Positions 26,159-38,496 of a stretch of DNA of 64,000 nucleotides are shown piece after piece. The stretch is from Chamaecrista fasciculata (taxonomy: Eukaryota; Streptophyta; Magnoliopsida; Fabales; Fabaceae). Position 1 is the stretch's first letter. Every line of letters begins with the position of its first letter. Made by a program: the position numbers and the translations under genes. The notes beneath the pieces were generated by a model, which was not told where the DNA came from, did not search any database, and saw nothing but the letters and a program-made list of their open reading frames with translations. The stretch is taken from NCBI GenBank assembly GCA_003254925.1, contig QANZ01027344.1:137303-201302 (forward strand), in the 5' to 3' direction.

Positions 26159-26607
26159 AGAGAGTTGCACACGTAACCTCTCTTGATAGAAATTAGAAAA
26201 GGAATAAAGAACAAAGACTAAAATTCCATTTTGGTCCCATTACATATTCACTTTTTTTAATGTATTTATTGGATTTCTTTCCTTAAATTAATCGCAAATA
26301 TTAGATTTCTTTTCTTAAGTTCTATCTGACTCTTAATTAAAATGATTGTGTAACAATGTCAATTAAAATATATAGATATATCAATATCAATTGTCACATA
26401 AATATTTTTTTTTCTTATTATAAGTTAGTCGTTGAAAGTAATTCTTTACATTTTCCTAAATTTTTTAAATTTCCTTTCAAAATCATTTTGTTAATAAAAA
26501 AACGAAATGACTAAACATACAATTCCATCCCTAAAAAATTTACAACTCAATCATTGAAAATTTATACATTTTAGTCCAAAATAAAATATTAATATATGAA
26601 TCACCAA
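26159..26607. other. Distal part of RPN11/SERAC1-like intergenic region
   Basis: AT-rich non-coding DNA between the RPN11 promoter and the foldback element. No open frame or repeat terminus is recognised. Confidence 0.4.
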
Positions 26608-26616
26608 TATAAAATT

Positions 26617-27822
26617 GGCTAAAGTGCAGTTTTGGTCTCATAACTTTTGCAAAGGTTTCAATTTGGTCCCATAACTTTTTTTGTTGCAAGTTTGGTCCCA
26701 TAACTTTTGAAAACGTCTCACCATTGGTCCCAAGATGATTTCTATTCATTATCTGTCGTTAAAGATGATCTAGCAAACTGAGTTGGATGATAACATGGTA
26801 GATATGGGTCAAATGGATTAAAAAAGAACCAACTTTGGTTTCATAACTTTGTATAATATTGTAAATTTGGTCTGATAACTTTGTACAATGTTGTAAAGTT
26901 TGTCCCATAACTTTGTATAGGGTTGTAAATTTGAATGAATAGTCTAACTAATATCTTATTGATTTAGTTTCTTTGCTACACATGTTTATTGCCAACTATT
27001 GGCTTATAAATTTTTTATTTATAATAACAACTCTAAACAAGTGTTATGTGTTGGTGTTATGAGCATATCAAGTTGAATCACTGATTACAATACTTAATGC
27101 ATATTCTAATTTAACAACCACTAACAACTTTGAACAAGTGTTATGGGCATAGCTGGTGTTATGGGCATATCGAGCTGAATTACTGATTACAATACTTAAC
27201 GCATATTCTACAAATTTTGACCATAATAGACAAGTAAATACAGTACCGATACAAATATAGAATGTTAGCAATTAACTTGAGAAGTGGCATAGGCCAATTA
27301 TTACCACACTCACCATGAAAGCAAAAGCAACTATATAGAGAACTAAGTTTTGGACTCAAAATATTAAGTAGGATTATTCTTCTTGGTCTATCATGAGGAT
27401 AGTTACTGGAACATCTTAAAATCATATTTGACAGAAAATCTACGTAGCAGCAAGGGTAAAGTAATATTCAGAAAATCTATGATATAAACAATAATTAATA
27501 TGAGACAAATTTTAAAACTGATTAAGAAGAGTTAGGACCAAATTTGCAATCCTATACAAAGTTATGAGACCAAATTTTCAACATTATACAAAGTTATGAG
27601 ACCAAAGTTGGTATTTTTTAATCCACTTCACTTATATTTGTCACGCCATCATCCAACTCAGTCTGTCAGGTCATCTTTAACGACATATAATGGATAGAAA
27701 TAATCTTAGGATCAACGGTAGAACGTTTTCAAAAGTTATGGGAGCAAAATTGCAACAAAAAAAGTTATGGGACCAAATTGAGACCTTTGCAAAAATTATG
27801 GGACCAAAAGTGCATTTTAGCC
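26617..27822. mobile_element. Foldback transposon, Mutator-like family, copy 2, in a bidirectional promoter
   Basis: The left end ggctaaagtgcagttttggt and the right end ...aaaagtgcattttagcc are inverse. The arms run ~300 bp inward with the 'ggtcccataactttt' and 'ctgtcgttaaagatgat' blocks repeated in inverse order on the right. The flanks tataaaatt (26608-26616) and aataaaatt (27823-27831) match at 8 of 9 bases, a 9-bp target duplication. The middle is unique AT-rich DNA with no transposase. It fills over half of the space between the divergent RPN11 and SERAC1-like genes. Confidence 0.85.
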
Positions 27823-27831
27823 AATAAAATT

Positions 27832-28131
27832 TTTGTCCAAGAAACAGGCCAAAGCATCCTACTGCGAGAGAATTCTTTCCCATTGTCATTCATATACCAG
27901 CGAATTTTGCTCCCGCCACGCGATTCTCGCCAGCAGCTGCAATATCTAACTTCTAAATGCTAATGCATTTCTGATTAGCCAGAGACTCAAGAAAGACCCA
28001 ATTTTCTGTTCTTTTTCGCGTTCTATCTTGTAGCTTTGCATTATTCCTATTTTCCGAATTTCTCTTTTTCTGATCTCGCTTTGGCTCACATATAAGTTCA
28101 AACTTCCAAGCGAAAGCACTACAACAGAACA
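27832..28131 (+). promoter_or_regulatory. Proximal upstream region of the SERAC1-like gene
   Basis: Only ~300 bp separate the right end of the foldback element from the start codon at 28132, so the core promoter and 5' UTR must lie here. 'cacatataagttca' near 28088 is the best TATA-like sequence but sits close to the ATG. No transcription start can be fixed from sequence alone. Confidence 0.35.
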
Positions 28132-31100
28132 ATGCATCGCTTCTGTTTTAGGTCCCAACACTATCTTCGTTTGCTTCACCCTCGCTACGTTTCTTCTTCT
28201 TCATCGAGAAAACCCATCAAACCCCACGACAATATTGAAAATGCCGAAATAGTCCCGCCTCAAATATCTCACGACCTATCTCCTACCTCCTCTGTATCTC
28301 GCAGTTCTCCTATCTTTCTTATCGTCTCCACTCTCTTTGCGTCCATAGCTCTCCTCGTTTCCGATCACCACCGTCGACGGCAGTCCGATGACGGCGAAGC
28401 CTCTAATACTACTCTCTATGATGCCGTTGAACACGCGATTAACAACTCCGGTGACTCCTTCAAGAAGGTTTTCCACCACGTCAAACAAACTGGTACGGCC
28501 GCCTCCGTTCTCTGGCAGTCGCTTAGGTCGGTGTTGTCTTCGGCCAACCATGAGGTTCGCTCTGGTTTCGAGATTCGTGTGGCGGCGTTGCTTGCTGACA
28601 TTGCCGCTGCAAATTCTAGCCGCAGAGCTGCTATCGTCGGCGCCGGTGGCGGCGCGGTGGTGGATTGGTTGCTTGAGTCGGTGACTTCTGCCAAGGATGG
28701 CGGTGGTACTCAAGCCGAGTCCGCCAGAGCGCTTGCTTACTTGATCGCCGACCACAATGTATCCGCTGCTGTGCTTGGCCGGCCTCATGCCATACCAAAT
28801 CTTCTTAGGTTTATTTTTTCTTGCCAGCCTCAGCGATCTAAGAAGGTAACGCTTTCTATCTTGCTCATCCTTTGAATTTCAATCTTGATTTTGCTATGTT
28901 TGAACTTTGAACTCGTAATTTAGGATTTTCATTAGTAAACTGAGCAATCAATTGTGTGACTGTGACTTGAGCTTATAGCGGTGCCTGCATCTTGCTGTCT
29001 CTTAAGTTCAGAGTTAAACTTTGATTGTTGCAATCATTTACCGAACTTCATAATTTACATTCCTTAGATGATTACATTGGCTGATCACTCCCTATCAAGA
29101 ATTCTAGCTTCATTTAATAAACTAGACGGTAAGCCGTTTATACCTAAATGGCATCTATTGCCTGGTTTTGATTTGCGGGCATACAATATCTTAATTCTTG
29201 ACGCATGGAGTAAGATCCTGGATATCCTCATACAAGTGAAAACGTAGATAAGTATTTGGAAACACGTATTTCTATGGAATGAATTTCGTGATGCTAAAAA
29301 AAAAATTATATGGTACAAGCATTACTTTGTTTTTACGTGCATCTGTAAAGACATGAAAGAGTCATTGTTCTGGACAGTGCTTCAATCTTATTGAAAATAC
29401 TTATATTGTGTTGCCATCATATGATGACGCTTGTCTGAAAAATATGTTTCAATTTGTTATGGACAGGTTTCTTTTGTGAGGGGTTTTTATATATATAAAA
29501 TATCTCTAGCTTGGTATAACAATGCCAGCTGTTGTTTTATGCATCTGATTGTTGCTATATGCATTTTTCTCTGGCTATGTTGAATTCATAATATGTGTGC
29601 AAACTTCACGCATGGTAATTTTTATAGTTTATATTATTATGATTTTAACATTGCTGACATCATCAAATTTTTTGCTACAGCATCATTCAAGACGAAGCTC
29701 ATTTGATATATCTGATTCTTTAAAAGGCAGGAGTATGCTAGTGGCTGCTATTATGGATATCGTTACATCCAGTTGTGATAATGCAGAACAGGTATATTTT
29801 AAGCCACCATTGCCAGGAAATGCTGAAGCAAGAGATATTGAAGCTGCCCTACAAGTTATTGAAGAAGGTGGTTTGCATTTGGATGATGAAAGTGAAGACG
29901 ATGAAGATGGTGGGATAGGGAAAAAAGGGATTGGAATCAAGATACTTGAAGGTACTACGGTTTTAGGGCTTACAAGGACCAGCACACTAATGAAGATGGA
30001 TAATTCTGATTCTAGATATGCAGCATCAGTAATGCATCATACTCCTAAATCTCCCATATCAGAAAATAAGCATGGCAATTCATTAGTACAAGCAAATATG
30101 CCTTCTGCTGTTGTTCCTGGTCTCTGGGATGATTTGCTCTGTGAACATGTTGCTGTTCCTTTTGCTACTTGGGCATTGGCAAATTGGGCAGTGGCATCAG
30201 AGGAGAATAGATCTAGTATCCACGAACTGGATCGGGATGGACAGGCTATCATGTCTGCTTTGATAGCACCTGAGAGATCCGTAAAATGGCATGCAAGTCT
30301 GGTGGTGCGGTTGTTATTAGAAGATTGTAATATACCTTTGAATGATTATGTTTCTGATTGGAGTTCCAGTCTTCTTTCTACTATATCTCAGGCATGCAAA
30401 CATGAAGACATTTCCTTGGCTCAGGTGGCCTCATCTGCCTTTCTGTTATCTGTGGAGAAAAGTTCCAAGGCACAGAAGATGGTCATGGATAAGGGTCTTA
30501 ATTTGATGAGAGATATAGCCAAACAGACAATAAAGCATAACCAGGTGCAAGAAACAGTGGCGAAGGCATTAGAACTACTCTGCACCAAGGACCTGCATTT
30601 ATCACTTGACGAGAGTTACAAGTGGTCAGGCATTCTTCTTCCCTGGGTTATTGGAAAATTTTCCTCTGCTGATTTACGATCATCAGCCATAAAGATTCTT
30701 TCTCAGATCTTTGAAGACTATGGACCATCATCTGTACCTGTTTCTCAAGGATGGTTAGCTATGCTGTTGACTGAAGTCCAGAATTCTTCCAAGAAAATAC
30801 ATGATAAAGGAAAAACCCAGCCTAAAAGTAACAAAGTGAAGGTATTGATATATTTTATACATTTTTGTTCCTCTTTCCTTATCTTTTTCTTTTTCTTTTT
30901 TCAATAAGTTGAGGTTAAGATGACATTTTACATTGTTATCTGGTTGCACTACGGCAACTTAAGTACTTAACTCAACAGTTTAATGTACATTTGGTTATAA
31001 TAATTTGCAGACTTTAATCAATAATTCAAATATTTCTTCTGCTGCACAAGTTGCAAATCAGTTAGCTAGTGCTGTTGTTTATCTAGCAGTCAAGCAATTG

Positions 31101-34100
31101 GGAACTGATTTTGATTCTGAGGATGCATTCCCACTGGCAGGTTTTGTTTCTCTGGAACCTCTTGTGGGACCATTCAGAAATTTAAAGAAAGATAGTCTAC
31201 CTAAACTAGATGCGGCTGATTCGGCTTTGGCAACCCTGAAAGGAATAAAAGCTCTGACTGAAGTTTGTGCTGAAGAGTCTCTATGTCAAGACAAAATCGT
31301 TGATCTTGGGATTTTGTGTTTGCTGAGGCGCTTTATGCTAAGTGATGATTATGAGAAACTGGCAGCTATTGAAGCATATGATGCTTCTAGAGCCCATGAG
31401 GGGCAAGAACGGATTTCAAATGTTGAAGGGGAGCCATCTATATCAAATACGAATGAGTCATCCAGTGTCCGAGTTCCACCTACAGCTCATATCCGCAGGC
31501 ATGCATGTCGGTTGTTGACCATCCTTTCACTCCTACCCAAAGTCCAAAAGGTCATCATAAAAGATGAAACTTGGTGTAAATGGCTTGATGATTGTGCTAA
31601 TGGAAGGATTTCAGGTTGCAGTGACCTTAAAATCCAAAGTTATGCCAGGGCGACACTTTTAAATATAACTTGCAATAACCAGTTTGACGGAAAGTCTGGA
31701 AATGGAAACTGTTCTGACACTGGTGTACAAAATTATAAGAGCTTGTGTCCACGTTATGATGATATGATATTCTTGATAAACCCTCATCTTCCATACTGGA
31801 AGTGTCCAACAGAAACAGACCAAGAAGATGCTGTATCAAAAGACATATCTGTGGTTACTGCTGACAATGAGGACGGTACCAAACCCTTGAATGATGCTAA
31901 TTTCTCTGGTTCTGTTGATATGTCTAAAAGCAGCCAAGTAGGAAAGATCCCTCCAGTAGATGTTGTTTTTATCCATGGTCTCCGTGGTGGGCCTTACAAA
32001 ACTTGGCGCATAGCTGAAGAGAAGTCCTCAACTAAGTCTACACTGGTGGAAAAGATTGATCAGGAGACAGGAAAGCTTGGAACCTTTTGGCCCAGTGAAT
32101 GGCTTTCTAGTGATTTCCCTGATGCTCGCTTGTTTACCCTCAAATACAAGGTTTGATGTTGTAAGATTATGAAATGTTTGTCTCATCTATCTTACAGTTG
32201 ATCTAATAGCTTTTGAGGGTGAGCCTTGGCGCAGCGGTTTGGTTGTTGCCCCTTGACCAAGAGGTCACGGGTTCAAATCCTGGAAACAGCCTCTCTGTAA
32301 AGTAGGGGTAAGGTTGCGTACATCTTGACCTTCCCTAAACCCCACCTAGTGGGAGCCTCATGCACTGGGCTGCCCTTGATAGATCTAATAGCTTTTGTAG
32401 AGCTTGACCTGTGGTGGGATCCCCTTCACCAGAATCTGACTGTCAAAATATGCTTTATGGCTTCTTTATGCAGACTAATCTTACGATGTGGACTGGAGCT
32501 AGCCTGCCTCTTCAGGTTCAAATTTTCTTCACACGTTTATGCATTGTTATTATTGTAAATTTGTAGTAGATTACATGACAACATTGCATTCTGTGCTGCA
32601 CTTGAAATGCTTGGCTAAGTACAAAGTGATATTTGGGTTTAAAATCTTTCCCTCTTGGAGAACTAAATCTAGCCATCTAAACCTTTCAGTGTAATTGCTA
32701 AGTTCTCTGAACCTTTCACAGGTTCCAATTTTTAAATCATTATCTACCTTTTTACCCATCAATCAATTTTTCTGAAGCCAAAACCTTAAAATCTTTAATC
32801 CCCATTTCTTCCCCACTGCATGGTTATGGTAGGCTGGCCTTTTGTATCTTTTCTCCCACATCAGCTCTGTTCAATATATTGCCTTTCTTTTCTTTCTTTC
32901 TTTTCCTTTTTCTCCTTCTCTTTTTTGGATTTTCTCACTCTGCTGTAAATTTGCAGGAAGTTAGTTCAATGCTATTGGAGAAGCTTGTTGCTGCAGGAAT
33001 TGGGAATCGACCTGTTATTTTTGTGACTCACAGGTTACTTTGTTGCTGGAACTGTTTACATTACGTGCATTTCTGCATACTCATTGTCATTGGTTATCAT
33101 GATTGAGAGGCATCTCTTGACTGTACAAGTGATTCCATGCTTCATAAAATAATTTACTGATTGTCAAATAGAATCTTCTTGCTCAAAGAACAACTCTAAA
33201 ATATTTTGTCAAATAGGGGACATTTCTCAAAGAACAACTCTAAAATAGATTCATAACGGATAAGAACCTCATTGAAATATTTTGTTCCAACGATGTGAAT
33301 TAGTTTTCAAAAATCTTTATATTAATTAGGATATGATGTCATTAAATGAAGAGAACATGTATGGCACTAGATAGAAAATGACAACCAACCAGTCGCTTTG
33401 AACATTTTGAAGTTGTCTAGAAGAGAGAAGCGAGAGAAAAGAAAAGAAGAAGCCAGAATAACTCTTTCACAAATTGCTGTTAGGCTTTCAACTTATTGGG
33501 TGAAGATTTAATGATCATAGATCAAAGAATTTAAATATTATAAATTAATGGACTCACCAAATTCTTGGGAAGAGTCCTATATTTTTATCTAGTGTTAGAG
33601 GCCATTTAATAATCTATATATGTTCTCTTGGACTTAAATAAATTCTCTATGGGGATGGTAGTGATATACGCCAAGTATTTTTTTTGGATCATAAAATTTG
33701 TTGGCCCTTCTAAAACCCGCCCTTTGCTACTTTTCCTCATACAAAATTTCTCCAAAAGTCCTTTTAGACAAAAAACTAAAAGTGATGATATTTTTGTTTC
33801 TGAACAGTGAATTGCAGCACCTAGCTCATTGGTTAATTGAACAACACTCCAATTTCATTTATTCGGTCTGAATGTTCCATGATTTGGACCTATCGAGTTT
33901 TCTATTGTTTGCAGTATGGGGGGCCTGGTTGCGAAGGAGATTCTGTATAAAGCAAAGGAGGAAAGTTTTGATAACCTTGTGAATAATACAATTGGAATAG
34001 TAAGTTCTGTCTCCCTTACATATATAATATCTGCTTGTGCACAGTAATCTGTTTAAAAATCTTTTTGTAGGTTCATGATCGTTCTTGACATCTTATTTTG

Positions 34101-35366
34101 GTTTTAGGTGTTCTATAGCTGCCCACATTTTGGCAGCAAACTTGCAGATATGCCTTGGCGAATGGGCCTTGTGCTTCGCCCTGCTCCATCGGTTAGTGTA
34201 AAGTTACCTGATGTTATCCAATTGTTGATTTTGACTTTAACAGTTTATTGCCTCTTCTGATTATTGCTATATTTGAAAGATAGTTCTAGCATTTAACCTT
34301 AAAGTCTTATAGATAGGAGAGCTAAGAAGCGGGTCTCCAAGATTGACACAGCTTAATGATTTTATTCGTCAACTTCATAAGAAAGGGAAACTTGATGTTC
34401 TCAGCTTTTGCGAGGTAGTCAATGGTTGAGTTTTTCTAAGTAGTGCATCTACCTGTGTCTTTTTGTGAATATAAGTAGCCAATGACTGTTTTGCAGACCA
34501 AAGTAACTCCGATAGTTGAAGGTTATGGTGGATGGGCCTTTCGGGTGGAAATTGTACCAATTGAATCAGCATATCCTGGATTTGGTGAACTTGTTGTGAG
34601 TATATTGTGAAATCATATCTCGATTGACTAGAAATGGAGGGAAAACCCATTTTTGATTATATAAGTCGATCATTTAGATCTTATCTTAAAAAAGGATTAG
34701 ACTAAACTAAAACTTTTTTGACATTTCATTATTTAGTTTTCTAATAAATATGTGTAATTTGAAAAAGAAAAAAAATTAACATGTCTGAGTGTATTAATCA
34801 TACTTGAGTGATTCTGACCGTCAGGGTTCATTGTGATCCATTTTCTTAAGCTGCTTGAAAGTTGAAAGACTGCTGGAAGTGATTCTTATCACCGTTCCCT
34901 GCATAGCTTCCTACTTTCAAGTTTAGTCATAGCAAATTAGCAATGTTTCTTTTGTGAGGGCTAACTTAAGCAAGGTTCTTTAAAAAATGTAAGAGCCATA
35001 AAGAAAAGTTTGTGTATAATCAATCATAATAGAAAGAGAGTATAACTTAAACTTATGATTGAAAGAATTTTTTTAAGTTATAATAAATATATAAACAACC
35101 TTAGGTTTCTTTTTCTTTTTTGTTATGGGTGGCATGCGCAGGCTGTTCTAGCCATGGCTTTGACTTGATGTTTTTATTTTGTAATTGGGTTTGGCGAACA
35201 TTTTTGGCTGTTAAGTGCTTTCATTTCTTTTATTCATCTTGGAACTTTGAAACAGGTTTTGGAGTCAACAGATCATGTAAATTCGTGCAAACCAGAGAGT
35301 CCCTTCGACCCTTCTTACAAGGAGACATTAGAGTTCTTACGGAGATTAAAGGCTCACTATACCTGA
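28132..35366 (+). CDS. SERAC1-like protein: ARM-type N-terminal region plus alpha/beta-hydrolase (lipase) domain
   Basis: Ten exons: 28132-28845, 29681-30841, 31011-32150, 32474-32515, 32957-33033, 33915-33999, 34108-34191, 34313-34414, 34497-34595 and 35256-35366. All are GT-AG, encoding 1204 residues. The N-terminus (MHRFCFRSQHYLRLLHPRYV) is rich in Arg and Ser with few acidic residues, suggesting a mitochondrial presequence, and a hydrophobic segment (SPIFLIVSTLFASIALLV) follows near residue 60. Residues ~90-930 are helical and Leu/Ala-rich, like ARM repeats. The hydrolase domain starts at VDVVFIHGLRGGPYKTW (His947) and has the nucleophile Ser1045 in THSMGG, split over the exon 5/6 junction, and a C-terminal candidate catalytic His1175 (STDHVNS). 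Human SERAC1 takes part in phosphatidylglycerol remodelling and cholesterol trafficking at mitochondria-ER contacts; the plant role is inferred only. Intron 3 carries a SINE. Confidence 0.93.
32216..32381 (+). mobile_element. Au-type tRNA-derived SINE in intron 3 of the SERAC1-like gene
   Basis: The head ggtgagccttggcgcagcgg supplies the A box, and ggtcacgggttcaaatcctg supplies the B box. These are followed by the typical Au SINE body (aacagcctctctgtaaagta, aggttgcgtacatcttgacc, gggagcctcatgcactgggc, tgcccttg). It is flanked by a perfect 16-bp direct repeat, gatctaatagcttttg, at 32200-32215 and 32382-32397. Au SINEs are spread across angiosperms. The perfect duplication suggests a fairly recent insertion. 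It lies in sense orientation well inside the intron and leaves both splice sites intact. Confidence 0.93.
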
Positions 35367-36536
35367 GATGTTTCTGATAGAGATAGAGTTGTAGTATTAA
35401 TTACTTGTACAAGCGCTAGGAGGCTCAGATAGTCAGATTTGATAGCTGCTACTATCTGTACATTTAGGGAAGCTCGTAGATGTCAATGACAGCATGTGCA
35501 TGATGCTGTAATTCTGATTGGCATGGAAAGCACAACATATTTCGTGTAAGCCTTCTATTAATTTGGCTTGCCAAACATGTGTAATTTCCATTAGGCCATT
35601 TCTCACTCACTTTTTTATTTGGCAATTCAGTTTCCCCTCTGTTTCCTTTACTGGCTGAGAGGCTGTACATATAATATGAAACAAAATTATTAAATACAAG
35701 TCTAGTGAATAATACTATTCGTATATCCATTTTTCTTCTGCTGTCTTTGCATCTGCCTTCTTTTGTTCTTGTAATTTAACAATAGGAGTTCGTAACCTCA
35801 GACAAGAGACTGTTATTTATCATAAGTATCTTGGAGCTTTTAGAATGTTGTATACATAAAACTTTCGCCATGCAAGATTAAATTACAAGAACTTATATTC
35901 GAATTTTTTTTATGAGGTTATTAACATAAAACTTTGCTCATGCTTGATAAAATTACTAGACCTTCCATTCTTGCATATAAAAACGTGACATACCCAAGCG
36001 CAATACCTCCAATAACTTTTGAATATTTAAAGAATTATCTAATGTAAGCAAAGTAGAATATATGCAGTTATGCACTTCACAAAAACGCATAATTGTCAGT
36101 TGTATAATAAAACACCTCACATAAAATTGTAACAATCTTGTGTATATTTTAGTTAACTTTTTTTTTTCTCTCTCAAAATCAAACTAAACATATGGAAATT
36201 CTTTATATATCTTTTTTATAAAGTTCATCATTAATGTTAGAAACAAGCGCTTACTACTAAGTTAAAAGCTATAGCTGTTAGCAAGGACGCAACTCTCAAG
36301 CGCCATGGTTCAATTATGACTTGGTCTTACACTTTGGCCTCCTCCATGAGACAATTAATACCACACTTTGGCTAACAATTAAGAATAAGACATACAGTGA
36401 TTTTGTTCTCGTTATTAGCTGCGTTGGTCTAAGTTTGTATGTTTTTTTTTCAACACTTTTGCAGGTGGGATGTGTTGCCTTGTCACTTTTTGGTGGGCCT
36501 TTGATGGAGCACGTTGGACTCTATTTTTTTTTAAAG
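35367..36536. other. Intergenic, 3' flank of the SERAC1-like gene
   Basis: The first ~350 bases probably hold the 3' UTR. Beyond that the DNA is AT-rich with no coding signal or recognisable repeat end until the foldback element at 36537. Confidence 0.4.
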
Positions 36537-37024
36537 GGTCATTTTGGTCCTAAATGTGTGTCTTAATATTCTTTTTGGTTCATTATGTTTTAAAATATTC
36601 AAATTGGTTCTAAATGTTGGCAAAATGATTCAATATGAGAGACCAATATGATCAAATTCAATAATTTGGGACCAAAATTAAATATTTTACCAACATTTAG
36701 AGCCAATTGGCTTATTTGACAAAAGTTGTCCATATTTCTCGAATGCCATGAAACGAGAAATATGAACAACATTGCTTATTTGACGCCATGAAACGAGAAG
36801 TCTACTTTTAGGACCGATTTTACCTTGTTTGTTAACTGCTCCAACTACATAGAGAAAGTATTCTTCGAGAACAATATGTAGCTCTAAAATCATCACGTTT
36901 GAACTTGAATCAAGTCATATTCAATAGTTAGGACCAAAATAAAACATTTAGGACCAATTTGAACATTTTGAAACATAATGGACCAAAATGAATATTGAAG
37001 CATACATTTAGGACCAAAATGACC
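36537..37024. mobile_element. Foldback transposon with GGTCATTTTGGTCC termini
   Basis: The left end ggtcattttggtcctaaatg and the right end catttaggaccaaaatgacc are exact inverse complements over 20 bases. The similarity continues inward (ttggttcattatgttttaaa against aaacataatggaccaaaa). The arms use 'ggaccaaaatgaa' units instead of 'ggtcccataactttt', so this is a second foldback subfamily. No convincing target duplication is visible, which leaves the superfamily open. Confidence 0.7.
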
Positions 37025-37084
37025 TTTTCACCGAAAAACTAATAGCCCTTTTGTTTTTTCCTCTTTGCGGCTAAAACGACTTAA

Positions 37085-37440
37085 GGGTCAGTTCGTTTGC
37101 GCTTATAATAAAATCTGCTCTGATTATAATCAGAGTATGATTATAATCAAAGTCGATTATTTGTGTATCGGTGTTTGGATGAAATTTGATTATTTGGTGT
37201 GAAATTATTGAAATGGGTATGTAATGATTGTGGTTGGTAGATAGAAGGGTAAGGAAATTGATAAATTGTATAGGGATAGAAATGGAAGAAAAAGTTGGAA
37301 AAAGTAAGATGTGATTTGATTATAATAAAAGTGTGTTTGGATGTGATTGTTGCTCATAGAAAAATCAAATTATGTCACTGTTTGCCTTGGAAAACGTGAA
37401 AATATGATTATAATCATGTGCAACTTTGGAGGTGATTATT
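37085..37440 (+). mobile_element. TIR element related to the intronic fragment at 3832-3947
   Basis: It starts gggtcagttcgtttgcgctt and continues with 'tataat' and 'gattataatcagag' blocks, the same blocks found inverted at 3832-3947. The right part (tatgattataatcatgtgca, near 37395) is partly inverse to the left part. The interior is non-coding and the exact right end is uncertain. Confidence 0.5.
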
Positions 37441-38335
37441 TTGTTTGGTCCACCGAATTCATTTTTGCCTACTAAATGGTGGACCGAAAGGACTAAAGTG
37501 TAGCATTTGGCCCCGACATTCGGTGGACCACCGAAAAAAACGGTCCACCGTTTCGCACAAGATGAGAGAGAAGATAAAAAAGTATTGGACCCGAAAAAAT
37601 AATCAAATTTGTTATAATGTCTTTTGGGTCATGTTCTCCACTTCCTTCCTCATTAACTAAAAAGAAAAAACACTTCCTTCCTGCCTTCTTCCTCCGGTGC
37701 CATCCGTCACCCTCCATCGGAAACCCATTTTGCCTGTCTTATTCCTCCGCCGCCATCTGCCACGCTTTCCACCTGAAACCCATTTGGCCTTTGTCTTTGT
37801 CTTCACCTCCTCCGTCATAAATTGTACATTTCATCGTTTACGATCTAAAACTGGAAAATTTACAATCAAACACCTCAAGTGTAGTCATTCCTTCAAACCA
37901 CTCAACAAACTAATATCCATCGACATATACCCACTTCCCTCACCCAAGATTGTGAAACTATCGCATGATCAGTGGCTTAAGCATACACAAAATCAATTTA
38001 CCCAAAACCCACTCCTTCATCCTCCATTTTTCACAAATTCCCAAATTCACATTCGCCGAGGACGGTGGTCAAGGTGGAGGCTGCGATGGAGAGAGGGGAA
38101 GGAGAAGGAATCGGGGTTGTCGGCATTGAAGATCAAAATTGCAGTGGCGAGAAAGAGAGAGGAGAGAGAGAAGAGAATGGCTAAAATTACAATTTGATTC
38201 CTAAATAACTTGGGCAAAATAACATTTTAGCCCAAGACAATAATAAGTATTTACAACATGGCCCCTCATTCAGATAAATGACCATTTTGCCCTTGTGATG
38301 GGTGATTGATTGTATTAGAGTATANGAATAGTAAA
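37441..38335. other. Intergenic, composition-shifted but no credible gene
   Basis: This region has C-rich and purine-rich stretches and one 166-codon frame (37697-38197). That frame has low-complexity translation rich in Pro, His and Arg and no recognisable domain, so I do not call it. 'ccattttgcccttgtgatgg' near 38282 resembles text seen at transposon ends. One N is at 38325. Confidence 0.4.
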
Positions 38336-38399
38336 TTTTCTCTTATTTTTAATTTCATAGACTATAGTTTTAAACATGAACCACCAGAAAGGAGTGGAG

Positions 38400-38400
<1 letters not shown>
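38336..38400 (-). mobile_element. Truncated Helitron-like fragment
   Basis: About 60 bases (from aattttctcttatttttaat through ttcatagactatagttttaa to ccagaaaggagtggagct) are nearly identical to 11768-11840 inside the Helitron-like element at 11671-11849. The CTAG/hairpin end is missing, and the other end runs into a (TA)n tract at 38401-38429. It is therefore a partial relic lying ~95 bp upstream of the heme oxygenase-like start codon. Confidence 0.7.

Positions 38401-38429
<29 letters not shown>
38401..38429. repeat. (TA)n microsatellite
   Basis: Uninterrupted TA dinucleotide run directly upstream of the heme oxygenase-like gene, within its probable promoter or leader. It is likely to vary in length between individuals. 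Confidence 0.9.
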
Positions 38430-38431
<2 letters not shown>

Positions 38432-38496
38432 TTTTCTTCTCCTACTGACACAATCGGATTGACCGGTAAAACGCATAATCGGCGATTTCTACAGCG

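Noticed and set aside
28276..28788. 170-codon open frame antisense to SERAC1-like exon 1
   Set aside because: It is a shadow of GC-rich coding exon 1; translation is Arg/Gly-rich with no domain, and the sense frame is clearly the gene.
32216..32300. Possible tRNA gene
   Set aside because: A and B boxes are present but the cloverleaf does not close and a SINE body plus target duplication follows.
37697..38197. 166-codon plus-strand frame
   Set aside because: Low-complexity Pro/His/Arg translation, no domain, lies among transposon debris and has no convincing splice context.
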